The notes beneath the pieces were generated by a model. It worked only from the letters and a program-made list of their open reading frames with translations, was not told the DNA's origin and searched no databases. A stretch of DNA of 41,988 bases from Promethearchaeota archaeon (GTDB lineage: Archaea > Asgardarchaeota > Lokiarchaeia > Sigynarchaeales > SOKP01). The DNA lies in the NCBI GenBank assembly GCA_016839635.1, contig JAEOTV010000275.1, forward strand, positions 1 to 41,988, read 5' to 3'. Below are positions 34,447-41,988 of the stretch, piece by piece. The number at the start of each line of letters is the position of its first letter. Position 1 is the first letter of the stretch. Position numbers and translations under genes: made by a program.

Positions 34447-36033
34447 ATGTCCGAGGAATTCAAAAAAACTAGTAATAATGAGGTACCCAACAAAGAAAAT
34501 TTGGATGTTGAGTCAAAAAGGGAAGATATTGGAGAAGAGAAGCAAGCAGAAAAAATAAGTAAGCCTGTCATTATTAGAGCAGATGCATATAAGACAATAA
34601 TTCTATATGCAAGTAGATATGCAAATAAATCAATTCCTCCTGAAGAATGGAAGGAGATCTATGGAATTTTAATTGGTAAAGCGGATAAAGATTTAGTGTA
34701 CGTTGAACGAGCGGAAGCTTTAACATTTGGACATGCTACAGATGTACAGTTGGATGAACGACATTATGGATTTATTGAGGAAATTCAAGAACGACTTGAT
34801 AAAGAGGCAAAAGGATATTACATGGTTGGATGGTTTCATAGTCACCCCGGTTTGAACTTATTCTTTTCTTATATAGACTTAATAAATCAATTAGGTTTTC
34901 AACAAAATAACGACGATTTCTGTGGCCTTGTATTTGATCACAAACTTTTAGGAAAGAAAAAAGAAGAAATTATTATAGGTGAAGATGGTTCAGAACATGC
35001 TATGACTAAGTATGACACCGGCTTTGAAATCTATAGAATAACTGATATATATATGGATATTAACGATGCTGGATTTGATAATAACTATTATAAAGTGGAT
35101 TATGTTATTGATGGATTAAATAAATATTTCTTTGCAAATGTTTTATCTGAATTATCTGCTTTAGTAACTGAAGGAAAACCTTTACAATCAGCTTATAATG
35201 AAGAATTTGCACAAGAGAAAAAAAATCAAGAAGTTAATCATTATACCCTTGAATCAAGTGATTTTTCAGACAAAGGTTTATTAACTGAAATCCCCATGAC
35301 TGAAGATATTGCATTCGGTGTTGATGATTTTTTTTATGCTGAGACTGATACAAAAAAAAAACAAAAAGAAATGAAATTGAAAGAAGTCGCAGAGCAATTA
35401 ATTTACGAGGGAAATAAAGCATTTGAAAGGAAAGATTCTTTTGCAGGAGTTGAAAAATTTAAGCAAGGGATTGAAAAATATAAAGAGATTAAGGATTTTG
35501 AGGGGATATTAGAATTATTAAGAATTGTTTTACAAAAATGCATTTCAAACGAACATTTAATTTTTGCAGGAGAATTTGCTGATGAATTGTATAAACTTGC
35601 TAAAAAACAAAATCATCTCTTCTATCTAGGAGTAGTTTATTATACAAAAGGGTATTTACTATTAAAAAAGGGAGAGAATGATGTTTTGGAAGAAGCATTA
35701 AATAATATTCAAGATGCGGCGGTGAATTTTGGAAAAGAAGGTGATTTTGCTGGTGCAGGAATGTGTTTTAACAAAATTGGCTCAATATACCAATCAAGAC
35801 TTAATAAATTAGAAAATGCTTGTCTTTTTTATCGCGCAGCAATAGAAAATTTCAATAACGCTATTATAAAAATGCATCCATTAAGGACAGATTTTTGGAA
35901 TAAACCGGAATTATTGATTCAAAAAGTTGTAGAATTAAGAGATATAGTTGAAGAATTACTACCAAATTTAGAAAACATAGATATAAAGAAGAAAATTACC
36001 AAAGATCTTAAAAATCTAAGTTTTAATTTCTAG
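34447..36033 (+). CDS. Rpn11/CSN5-like JAMM metallopeptidase with TPR-like C-terminus
   Basis: 528 residues. After an acidic disordered leader (1-38) comes an MPN+ domain. The JAMM set is complete: E70 in KEIYGILIG, and HSHPGLNLFFSYID with H131, H133, S141 and D144 in the exact HxHx7SxxD spacing. VGWFHSHPG is close to the proteasome lid isopeptidase Rpn11. Residues ~310-500 are helix pairs of TPR type (GNKAFERKDSFAGVEKFKQG, ACLFYRAAIENF). Rpn11-like enzymes remove ubiquitin-like proteins from targets. No ubiquitin, E1 or E2 gene is in this window, so the substrate is inferred. The next gene downstream encodes zinc fingers. Confidence 0.9.
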   Translation: MSEEFKKTSNNEVPNKENLDVESKREDIGEEKQAEKISKPVIIRADAYKTIILYASRYANKSIPPEEWKEIYGILIGKADKDLVYVERAEALTFGHATDVQLDERHYGFIEEIQERLDKEAKGYYMVGWFHSHPGLNLFFSYIDLINQLGFQQNNDDFCGLVFDHKLLGKKKEEIIIGEDGSEHAMTKYDTGFEIYRITDIYMDINDAGFDNNYYKVDYVIDGLNKYFFANVLSELSALVTEGKPLQSAYNEEFAQEKKNQEVNHYTLESSDFSDKGLLTEIPMTEDIAFGVDDFFYAETDTKKKQKEMKLKEVAEQLIYEGNKAFERKDSFAGVEKFKQGIEKYKEIKDFEGILELLRIVLQKCISNEHLIFAGEFADELYKLAKKQNHLFYLGVVYYTKGYLLLKKGENDVLEEALNNIQDAAVNFGKEGDFAGAGMCFNKIGSIYQSRLNKLENACLFYRAAIENFNNAIIKMHPLRTDFWNKPELLIQKVVELRDIVEELLPNLENIDIKKKITKDLKNLSFNF

Positions 36034-36131
36034 TTTAAATTTTGAAAAAATTTATTTCTTAAACTGTAATCCAAAAAAATTAAATTTTAACAATCATTAT
36101 TTTACATACTTCTTTTTAGTGATTTTTAAAA

Positions 36132-36812
36132 ATGCCGCGACGTAAACAGAAAATTAAATATTCAAGAAAAATTGTGTGTAAAAACCTTGAGCCAAAAGGT
36201 AATATTAGTAATAGTCTTCAATCTTTGTGTCACTGCGTTGCTAGAGATCTAACTTTAGGTTCTCGAGCATATGTCTGCCAAGTATGTACGTTGTATGATC
36301 CAGGTAAAAATAGTCAACGCTTTTCTGAAGTATATGAAGAGAGTAAAAAGATAGCTGAAAAGAAAATTAGGGAAAAGCAAATTAGATTAGAAGAATTTGA
36401 AATTGCTGAAATAACATCCGATGATGAAATTGATTTGTCAATTGATGAATTCGAGGAAGAAGACGAAGAAGTTCCTTTAAAATTTGAAAAGAGGAAAGCT
36501 GGTAAGGCGACTTTAGATGATTCCGAAATTGAAGGAATAAATGAATGCCCGTTTTGTGAAGGGATTTTTGAAGATTTAGCTTCACATATCCAGAACTGTG
36601 AGTTTGCACCTGATGATGCGAGTATCGAGGATGTTTTGCCTTCAAGACCAAAGAAGAAAAAGAAAAAAGTTAGTACTGCTTCGGAAGATAAATCTAATGA
36701 ATCTGCTGAAAAAAAGATATGCCCTTACTGTGGAAAGGAGTTTGTTCGACTTGGACGCCACCTGAACTCTTGTCCGAAAAAACCTGCTGATACAGAAAAT
36801 GATGAGGAATGA
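36132..36812 (+). CDS. protein with two C2HC zinc fingers and an N-terminal cysteine cluster
   Basis: 226 residues. The N-terminus is basic, with cysteines at 16, 33, 35, 49 and 52 that could bind zinc. An acidic region follows (SDDEIDLSIDEFEEEDEE). Two fingers share the spacing CX2CX9HX3C: C139/C142/H152/C156 (CPFCEGIFEDLASHIQNC) and C197/C200/H210/C214 (CPYCGKEFVRLGRHLNSC). A KKKKKK stretch lies between them. The fingers resemble short C2HC and UBZ4-like types, which bind ubiquitin or nucleic acid in eukaryotes. It lies 98 bases after the JAMM gene on the same strand, so a shared pathway is possible but unproven. Confidence 0.65.
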   Translation: MPRRKQKIKYSRKIVCKNLEPKGNISNSLQSLCHCVARDLTLGSRAYVCQVCTLYDPGKNSQRFSEVYEESKKIAEKKIREKQIRLEEFEIAEITSDDEIDLSIDEFEEEDEEVPLKFEKRKAGKATLDDSEIEGINECPFCEGIFEDLASHIQNCEFAPDDASIEDVLPSRPKKKKKKVSTASEDKSNESAEKKICPYCGKEFVRLGRHLNSCPKKPADTENDEE

Positions 36813-36849
36813 AATCTAATAAACTTGTATAACTATTTTTTTTGAAATA

Positions 36850-37776
36850 ATGCAAAACAAGGAAGAAACAATAAGTTACTGTCATCCTGTCTACAGGCCT
36901 CCTTCAGAAGCTTATTCTCTATTAATTCAATTAACTGAAGGTTGTACATTTAAATGTGATTTTTGCATATCGAATCTTCGAAAAAAATTTTTAGTTAGGG
37001 ATGTAAGAGTAGTAAAAAGAGATTTGGAGATTGCCAGAAAACAATATGGATCTAAAGTGGGAAAGATTTTTTTCTTAGATGGAAACGCGATGGTAACCCC
37101 CACTGAGAAGCTTTTAGATGTAACTAAATATGCTTTTACACTTTTTCCCAATTTAGAAAGGTGTGGTGTTTATGCTCACTCTAAAGATATACTAAAAAAA
37201 TCAGATGAGCAATTAAAAATGTTGTCTGAAGCGGGCCTTAAAATTGCTTACGTTGGCTTTGAGTCTGGTTCTGATCGGCTACTTGAAATGGTACATAAAC
37301 AAGCTAATAAATCAGATCACATTAAAGCTTCAAAAAAATTGATGAAAGCAGGGATAACTTTATCAGCAACATTAATAAACGGGCTTGGTGGTGGGAATAA
37401 TTCCGAGCTTTCAAAAGAACACGCTATAGAATCAGCTGATTTAATTAAAAAAATATGTCCTGATGATGATAGAATTTGGTATATTGCATTCCTTACACTT
37501 ATGGTTCCTTCAGGGAGTGAGATCTTTAAAAAAAAGTTAAAAGGAGGATTTCAGGAAATGAATTCAATCGAGATCCTTCAAGAATTGAAAGCTTTTATAA
37601 GTCACATTAATTTTAAAAACAAAAATGCAAATTGTATTTTTCGAAGTAATCACGCCTCTAATTATTTACCCATTAAGGGAATTTTGGACAGAGAAAAAGA
37701 AAATATCTTAAATACTCTAAATTATGGAATAGCACATAAAGATGTTTTACGACCAGAGTTTTATAGGGGTCTTTAA
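36850..37776 (+). CDS. radical SAM protein with canonical CX3CX2C motif
   Basis: 308 residues, Elp3/MiaB-like. The cluster motif is CTFKCDFC, preceded by RPPSEAYSLLIQLTEG. Later signatures are FFLDGNAMVTPTE, AGLKIAYVGFESGSDRLL and TLINGLGGG. It is a paralogue of the protein at 27546, which has an extra residue in its cluster motif. The reaction is unknown. It starts 37 bases after the zinc-finger gene on the same strand and may share its transcript. Confidence 0.85.
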   Translation: MQNKEETISYCHPVYRPPSEAYSLLIQLTEGCTFKCDFCISNLRKKFLVRDVRVVKRDLEIARKQYGSKVGKIFFLDGNAMVTPTEKLLDVTKYAFTLFPNLERCGVYAHSKDILKKSDEQLKMLSEAGLKIAYVGFESGSDRLLEMVHKQANKSDHIKASKKLMKAGITLSATLINGLGGGNNSELSKEHAIESADLIKKICPDDDRIWYIAFLTLMVPSGSEIFKKKLKGGFQEMNSIEILQELKAFISHINFKNKNANCIFRSNHASNYLPIKGILDREKENILNTLNYGIAHKDVLRPEFYRGL

Positions 37777-37789
37777 ACACTTCTTAATT

Positions 37790-38539
37790 TTAAAATCTCG
37801 ACTTTTTAAATACAATTTCTTGTGTTCTAGATTTATAATCTTGTATTGGACTTCTTGGGTGCTCTTTTATAAGATTGATGAAATTCATTAATTGATTTTG
37901 GTTAATAGCCATTTTGTTAGAAAGAGTGGAGATTGGGAGTTTATCGAATTCCTTTGAAAACTCGAATAATTTATCTTCAATCAAATTCTGATAAGTTAAT
38001 GATATCAACATCTTCAGATTTGGAAAATTCTCTGATTTAATTTCTTTTACAAATTCTAATATTTTATCACAAGCATTATGGTAATTTAGGACTCTGTAAC
38101 AACTCAGAACTTCATACATTTTCTTAATAAATCTAAAATACTTATTAATATTAGCACTAATGTCTCCTAAATTATATTTATCTAGATTTTGGTCGACTTC
38201 ATTTTTTAGCATTGCTAATAATTTTGAAAAGTTCTCAAGATTAGATTCATTGAGTTTTTCTCTTAATAGATTGTTGAAACGACGTTCATAGATTATTCTG
38301 TGATCCCCTAAATCTGATCTTATTCGATTAGCTAAATCATAAAAATCATAAAGTTCTTTTTTAATATTAAAAGAATCTTGGTGTTCTTTAAGTAATATTA
38401 ATGCAGATCTCACTTTTTCTAAAGCAGAATTATAATCTCCCTCCTTTATTTTTTTTATAATGAGAGATTTATAATAATTTAATTCCTCAACAAGATCCTT
38501 TTTGTTTTTAAAACTTTCAAGATTGTGTTTAGTGCTCAT
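37790..38539 (-). CDS. all-helical protein of unknown function
   Basis: 249 residues, charged and almost entirely helical by composition (lysine, glutamate, leucine, asparagine), with no cysteine cluster, signal or membrane segment. Segments such as YYKSLIIKKIKEGDYNSALEKV and NYHNACDKILEFVKE look like TPR-like helix pairs. I do not recognise the family. It is convergent with the radical SAM gene (13-base gap) and divergent from the flavoprotein at 38644. Confidence 0.6.
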   Translation of the reverse strand: MSTKHNLESFKNKKDLVEELNYYKSLIIKKIKEGDYNSALEKVRSALILLKEHQDSFNIKKELYDFYDLANRIRSDLGDHRIIYERRFNNLLREKLNESNLENFSKLLAMLKNEVDQNLDKYNLGDISANINKYFRFIKKMYEVLSCYRVLNYHNACDKILEFVKEIKSENFPNLKMLISLTYQNLIEDKLFEFSKEFDKLPISTLSNKMAINQNQLMNFINLIKEHPRSPIQDYKSRTQEIVFKKSRF

Positions 38540-38643
38540 ATAACTTCTTCTAATTAATCAATGATAGATATTCTTAATTATACCTAAATAGAATAGATAC
38601 AAAATAAGAATTTAAATGTTTTATTAAATGAATAATACTCATT

Positions 38644-39267
38644 ATGACAAAAATAACTCTTATTGTAGGTTCGCCCCGTAAAAATAAAAGTTGTAATTTT
38701 CTAATTGATGAAGCAATTAAAGGAATAATGTCTACAACCGACGAATTTGATATAAAGAAAGTTTATATTACAGATTATAATTTAACTCCTTGTAATGCGT
38801 GTGATCAATGTTTACAACCTCCAAATGATTGTCCGTTAGCAGAAAATGATGATACTAAGAAACTAGAAGATAAAATCTTAGGGTCAGATGCGTTAATAAT
38901 AGCGTCACCCAACTATTTCGGTTCTGTAAGTTCACAAATAAAAGTGCTAATTGATCGTTCACGCCCATGGAAAATGAAAAATTATTTATTAAAAGATGTA
39001 ATTTTTGCTCCAATGGCTTCAACTGGGTTAAGAAATAGTGGGGAAGGTGTAGTATCAGATTTAATTAATTTTGCTCTCATTCAAGGAATGGTTGTTATTG
39101 GTAATGCTTTAGGGAGTCCGGTGATTGAAGGAAATATCCCAATAACTAGTCTACAAAAATATAATTTAAAGGAATTTTTAGGAAAAAACGAAATTGATGA
39201 GTTGGGAGGATTGATGGCTAAACATCTCGGGAAAAGAGTTGCTGAATTTCTAATCAAAATAAAATAA
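38644..39267 (+). CDS. iron-sulfur flavoprotein-type NAD(P)H:FMN oxidoreductase
   Basis: 207 residues with a flavodoxin-like fold. The N-terminal FMN phosphate loop is GSPRKNKSCNF (about 9-19). The compact cysteine motif CNACDQCLQPPNDC (CX2CX2CX6C, about 51-64) matches the [4Fe-4S] site of archaeal Isf proteins. SPNYFGSVSSQIKVLIDR is the usual second FMN loop and dimer interface. Such enzymes move electrons from ferredoxin or reduce small oxidants. The physiological partner is unknown. It is a single gene, convergent with the membrane operon ending at 39282. Confidence 0.85.
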   Translation: MTKITLIVGSPRKNKSCNFLIDEAIKGIMSTTDEFDIKKVYITDYNLTPCNACDQCLQPPNDCPLAENDDTKKLEDKILGSDALIIASPNYFGSVSSQIKVLIDRSRPWKMKNYLLKDVIFAPMASTGLRNSGEGVVSDLINFALIQGMVVIGNALGSPVIEGNIPITSLQKYNLKEFLGKNEIDELGGLMAKHLGKRVAEFLIKIK

Positions 39268-39281
39268 GGAAATTATAATTG

Positions 39282-39683
39282 TTAATTACGAGCACCACAC
39301 AATGAGCATGATTCAGCATCACCAATTGGATTACCACAGTCCTTACATCGTCTAATCTCGTCAATTATATCTTTTCCTTCACGTAATTCAATTTTGTCTT
39401 CAAAATCTTCGACTTTTTCTTTTGAAAAGATACTACCTGGACGATCCCCTGGCCAGATGATATTAACAATCATTCCCATAACTATTAATATTACATAAAT
39501 AACAATAAATAATGTTAAATCACCACCTAAATTCTGCTGTAAAAATCCAATAACTACTGTTATCCAATCAACCATAAATTGACCGATGGGGGCAACAATT
39601 GGCATCAGGAAGGCTAAAATTGCCCCAATAATATCAGCAAGAACTTGAAAAAAATCTGAACCTTGTAAAATCAATTTTTTCAC
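39282..39683 (-). CDS. membrane protein with C-terminal zinc ribbon (third gene of operon)
   Basis: 133 residues. Two hydrophobic stretches (ADIIGAILAFLMPIVAPIGQFM and LTLFIVIYVILIVMGMIVNIIW) are followed by an acidic linker and a zinc-ribbon-like end, CKDCGNPIGDAESCSLCG (CX2C...CX2C). The start is GTG, 6 bases after the stop of the preceding gene and within AAAGGGGTG. It is the last gene of a three-gene membrane operon (40747 to 39282). I do not recognise the family. The zinc ribbon should face the cytoplasm. Confidence 0.7.
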   Translation of the reverse strand: MKKLILQGSDFFQVLADIIGAILAFLMPIVAPIGQFMVDWITVVIGFLQQNLGGDLTLFIVIYVILIVMGMIVNIIWPGDRPGSIFSKEKVEDFEDKIELREGKDIIDEIRRCKDCGNPIGDAESCSLCGARN

Positions 39684-39688
39684 CCCTT

Positions 39689-40168
39689 TTATGCTTTCAT
39701 TCGATCTTCTCGAATCTTCTCTCGATTAATAGTAAAATCTAGTATATCATACACCTTTATAACAATGGTGAGAAAATATATCCCCATATAGAGTAAGACC
39801 ATCTGTTGAATATTCAAAGAGAAAAATCCAAAACCTACTATCGTAAATTGTATATCTGTAGCACCAGAGAATTTGTAACTCCATAAATATAAACAATTGA
39901 CAATGACTTGAATCAGAGCAAATACAGCTCTTCGGATTGATTTTTTTGGGGATGAGTGTGAGAAAAATGCACAACCGCATATAATTAAACCAAGAGCAGT
40001 TACCCAAAATAAAATACTTTGATATTCTTGTTGTTCAAAGTTTAATGGAAAACCTTGAACTGTCAATTGATAAAGCCATGAGAATGTAACTAATGGGATA
40101 ACAATTGTAGTAACAGCATAAATAGCCGTAAAAATAAAACCTTTTAACATATTTTTAAAAGAACCCAC
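39689..40168 (-). CDS. four-helix membrane protein (second gene of operon)
   Basis: 159 residues with about four membrane helices: FTAIYAVTTIVIPLVTFSWL, ILFWVTALGLIICGCAFF, AVFALIQVIVNCLYLW and MVLLYMGIYFLTIVIKVY. It ends in a charged tail (NREKIREDRMKA). The start is GTG, preceded by a strong Shine-Dalgarno (GGAGGTG, minus strand 40175-40181) that touches the stop codon of the upstream gene, so translation is coupled. Function unknown. Confidence 0.7.
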   Translation of the reverse strand: MGSFKNMLKGFIFTAIYAVTTIVIPLVTFSWLYQLTVQGFPLNFEQQEYQSILFWVTALGLIICGCAFFSHSSPKKSIRRAVFALIQVIVNCLYLWSYKFSGATDIQFTIVGFGFFSLNIQQMVLLYMGIYFLTIVIKVYDILDFTINREKIREDRMKA

Positions 40169-40180
40169 TTTTTACACCTC

Positions 40181-40747
40181 CTATGGTAACTCTCCTACAG
40201 GAATATTAATAAGACCTATTGTTATTGAATGTAATCCTAATGAATAATCTAAACTAATGGTAAAATTAGCCAAAAATATCATAGCAGGAGGACCTACAGT
40301 CCAGTCTACATCAGATGTGATATTGAATGAAGGTGGAAAATTGAAGTCACTAAACAGTCCGGTAAAATTGAAATTGCCTGTACCACCTTTAGGTATTGTT
40401 CCTAAATTTTCAGATTTATTAAATATTTTAATTACTCGTGATTCATTCACTCCTAGCACTGGATAATCTACATGACTATAATTCATTGCAAGATCAACTT
40501 TAAGTTCAAGATTTTCTAAATCAAAATATCCTGCATTAGTCAGATTGAAAGGTAAAGTAAAGTTAATATTTAACGGAGAAATATTAAAGTTCATATCAAT
40601 CTCACTAGGATCTATTCCAATATTATTTGGATTTCCAAGTATCATAAAAGCAGACATTCCTCCAAGAAAAGATACAAGGGTCACTGACACTGTTAATAAA
40701 TATATAAAAATTTTAAAGAGTAATCTAAAAACACGAGATGGTCTCAT
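40181..40747 (-). CDS. membrane-anchored extracellular beta-rich protein (first gene of operon)
   Basis: About 188 residues from the ATG at 40747 (MRPSRVFRLLFKIFIYLLTV). One N-terminal membrane helix (FKIFIYLLTVSVTLVSFLGG) is followed by a ~145-residue Asn/Asp/Phe-rich beta domain with many potential N-glycosylation sites (NFT, NLT, NYS, NES, NKS, NIT), which indicates an outside location. Segments FNISPLNINFTLPFNLTNAG and VDLAMNYSH resemble LEA14/WHy-like immunoglobulin folds, a weak call. An upstream ATG at 40879 would add a second hydrophobic segment and is less likely. It probably works with the two membrane proteins encoded downstream. Confidence 0.65.
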   Translation of the reverse strand: MRPSRVFRLLFKIFIYLLTVSVTLVSFLGGMSAFMILGNPNNIGIDPSEIDMNFNISPLNINFTLPFNLTNAGYFDLENLELKVDLAMNYSHVDYPVLGVNESRVIKIFNKSENLGTIPKGGTGNFNFTGLFSDFNFPPSFNITSDVDWTVGPPAMIFLANFTISLDYSLGLHSITIGLINIPVGELP

Positions 40748-41080
40748 GATAATTGAAAGCAAATGTTTTTTTTTAGTTTGAAGACTTAATTTAACTTTTA
40801 TTAGAATTATTATACATATAAATTTTATATTTATATTTATTAGTAATTTGAGCTCTTTTAAATCGGATAAGTGAATCAATATTTGGATATTTTGACAAGA
40901 GTATAAAAAATCAAATCATTTGTAGGATTCTTTTTTTTCAATTTTAGAAAGTTCTCAGTTTTTAGAAATAAAAATTCCTTATTAATCAGTATAATTGAAT
41001 TTAAATTTAACAATTAAATAATTAGAATATAAGAAAAATATTTTTTTTTCAAAATATTTATAAAAAAAACTGATATAATT
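40748..41080. other. 333-base divergent intergenic region
   Basis: Very AT-rich spacer between the membrane operon and the P-type ATPase gene. I see TATTTATAAAA (about 41055-41065) some 20-25 bases before the ATPase ATG, consistent with a leaderless promoter, and AT-rich promoter-like sequence on the other side. No ORF with coding character, repeat or RNA gene is evident. Confidence 0.4.
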
Positions 41081-41988
41081 ATGATTGATTTAGATAACAT
41101 TCAAGCACACTCAACTAATTACGAAGAAGTAGCTAATAAATTAAATACATCAGTAGAAACAGGTATAACTGAAAATGAGGCTCAAAACAGAATTGAGAAA
41201 TATGGAAGAAATGAATTAATTAAAGAAAAGGGTAAAACGGCTTGGCAAATTTTTATAGGACAATTTAAAGATTTTCTTATTTATCTTTTAATGTTTGCAA
41301 TTGTAATATCAATAGCAATTGGGATATACGAAAGTATTCATAATGGAATTCCTTGGCCTTCAGAATATACTGATGCTATTGTTATTTTAGCAATTTTGAT
41401 AGTAAATGCTATTTTAGGATTTTATCAAGAGTATCAAGCAGAGAGATCACTTGAAAGTCTTAAGAAACTTGCACCACATTTTGCTAAAGTTAGAAGGGAT
41501 GGGAGAGTTATTGAAATTGCTGTAGAAGATGTTGTTCCCGGAGATATTGTACTTTTTGAAGATGGAGATAAATTCCCTGCAGATCTTAGACTGTATAAGG
41601 AATTCTCGCTTTATGTTGATGAGGCAATATTGACTGGAGAATCAAAACCAGTTAAAAAACAGTTAAATCCTGTTGATAAAAAAATGATTTTAGCCGATAG
41701 GACTAATCTTGGCTATATGAATACCATTATAACCAGAGGAAATGGAGAAGGAATCGTTATAGGAACAGGAATGCGAACTGAAATAGGTAAAATAGCAGAA
41801 AGTTTACAAGAAGAAGAAATTGAACTCAGCCCATTTCAAAAAGAGGTAAATAGGTTTGGAAAGCTTTTGGGAGTATTAATAATAATAATTTGTGCTGCAG
41901 TTTTTCTAATAGAACTAGTAATTTTATTAGTAACAACATTTGATCTCAATGAACTTATTGAAGCCTTTGAAATATCAATAAGTTTAGC
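41081..41988 (+). CDS. P-type cation-transporting ATPase, N-terminal part cut by window end
   Basis: The ATG at 41081 opens a frame that runs past the window end (302 codons visible). The N-terminal domain shows GITENEAQNRIEKYGRNEL, typical of P2-type pumps. Helices 1 and 2 follow (FKDFLIYLLMFAIVISIAIG, AIVILAILIVNAILGFYQ). The actuator domain carries PGDIVLFEDGDKFPADLRL and the dephosphorylation motif TGES (about residues 184-187), then TGMRTEIGKIAE and the start of helix 3. The DKTGT phosphorylation site lies outside the window. Calcium, sodium or magnesium transport are all possible, and ion-site residues are not visible. Confidence 0.93.
   Translation, partial: MIDLDNIQAHSTNYEEVANKLNTSVETGITENEAQNRIEKYGRNELIKEKGKTAWQIFIGQFKDFLIYLLMFAIVISIAIGIYESIHNGIPWPSEYTDAIVILAILIVNAILGFYQEYQAERSLESLKKLAPHFAKVRRDGRVIEIAVEDVVPGDIVLFEDGDKFPADLRLYKEFSLYVDEAILTGESKPVKKQLNPVDKKMILADRTNLGYMNTIITRGNGEGIVIGTGMRTEIGKIAESLQEEEIELSPFQKEVNRFGKLLGVLIIIICAAVFLIELVILLVTTFDLNELIEAFEISISL

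Noticed and set aside
40748..40879. N-terminal extension of the first gene of the membrane operon, adding a second hydrophobic segment.
   Set aside because: The ATG at 40747 gives a normal single-anchor protein, and the extension is AT-rich spacer in composition.
1..41988. Search for tRNA/rRNA genes, CRISPR repeats, insertion sequences, integrases and toxin-antitoxin pairs.
   Set aside because: No GC-rich cloverleaf with a GGTTC-type T-loop, no regularly spaced repeats and no transposase motifs were seen; AT-rich spacers only.

Overview
The window is AT-rich archaeal DNA that most likely comes from an Asgard archaeon (Promethearchaeota, probably Lokiarchaeia-like). The basis is a set of eukaryote-like proteins in an otherwise archaeal context. 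It holds an unmistakable actin-family protein, a Ras/Rab-type small GTPase, two longin-like proteins, an Rpn11-like JAMM peptidase with a TPR tail, and a DRG/Obg-type GTPase with a TGS domain. Archaeal TATA boxes lie about 25-35 bases before many starts, while several operon-internal genes have strong Shine-Dalgarno sequences. No tRNA, rRNA, CRISPR array, insertion sequence or phage gene was seen. No lineage marker gene was available to fix the clade.

Layout. 1-4905: an edge fragment, a 53-aa ORF, an archaeal SF2 helicase with zinc motifs, then a longin-like + DRG-like GTPase pair on the minus strand. 5117-9853 (minus strand): folD, a secreted membrane-anchored alpha/alpha-toroid protein, an actin-related protein carrying two zinc ribbons, a CBS-pair protein and a ModE-like regulator. 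9967-15128 (plus): a metallo-beta-lactamase-fold hydrolase, a membrane protein with a PH-like tail, a HAD hydrolase and a 909-aa HEAT-repeat/winged-helix protein. 15136-19402: a small winged-helix protein, purH, an SRPBCC protein and guaB. With folD these form a folate-dependent purine set (10-formyl-THF, then IMP, then XMP), though they are not one operon.

19541-27514 is the most accessory-looking region. It has an ABC exporter (ATPase + permease), a divergent pair of overlapping winged-helix regulator genes, a condensation/acyltransferase-fold protein divergent from a TetR regulator, a decayed ICMT fragment, an orphan with a C-terminal longin-like domain, and a 359-aa regulator that is a fusion of homologues of the two split regulators. 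A TTCATGAA-centred palindrome lies in the control regions of both the split and the fused regulators.

27546-34337: a radical SAM protein, the small GTPase, a polyprenyl diphosphate synthase, a YfcE-like phosphodiesterase, a class III CoA-transferase, a small membrane protein, an alcohol dehydrogenase remnant and comDE-like sulfopyruvate decarboxylase subunits. 34447-37776: the JAMM-TPR protein, a protein with two identical-spacing C2HC zinc fingers, and a second radical SAM paralogue, all on the same strand. 37790-41988: a helical orphan, an iron-sulfur flavoprotein-like reductase, a three-gene membrane operon, and the start of a P-type cation ATPase cut by the window end.
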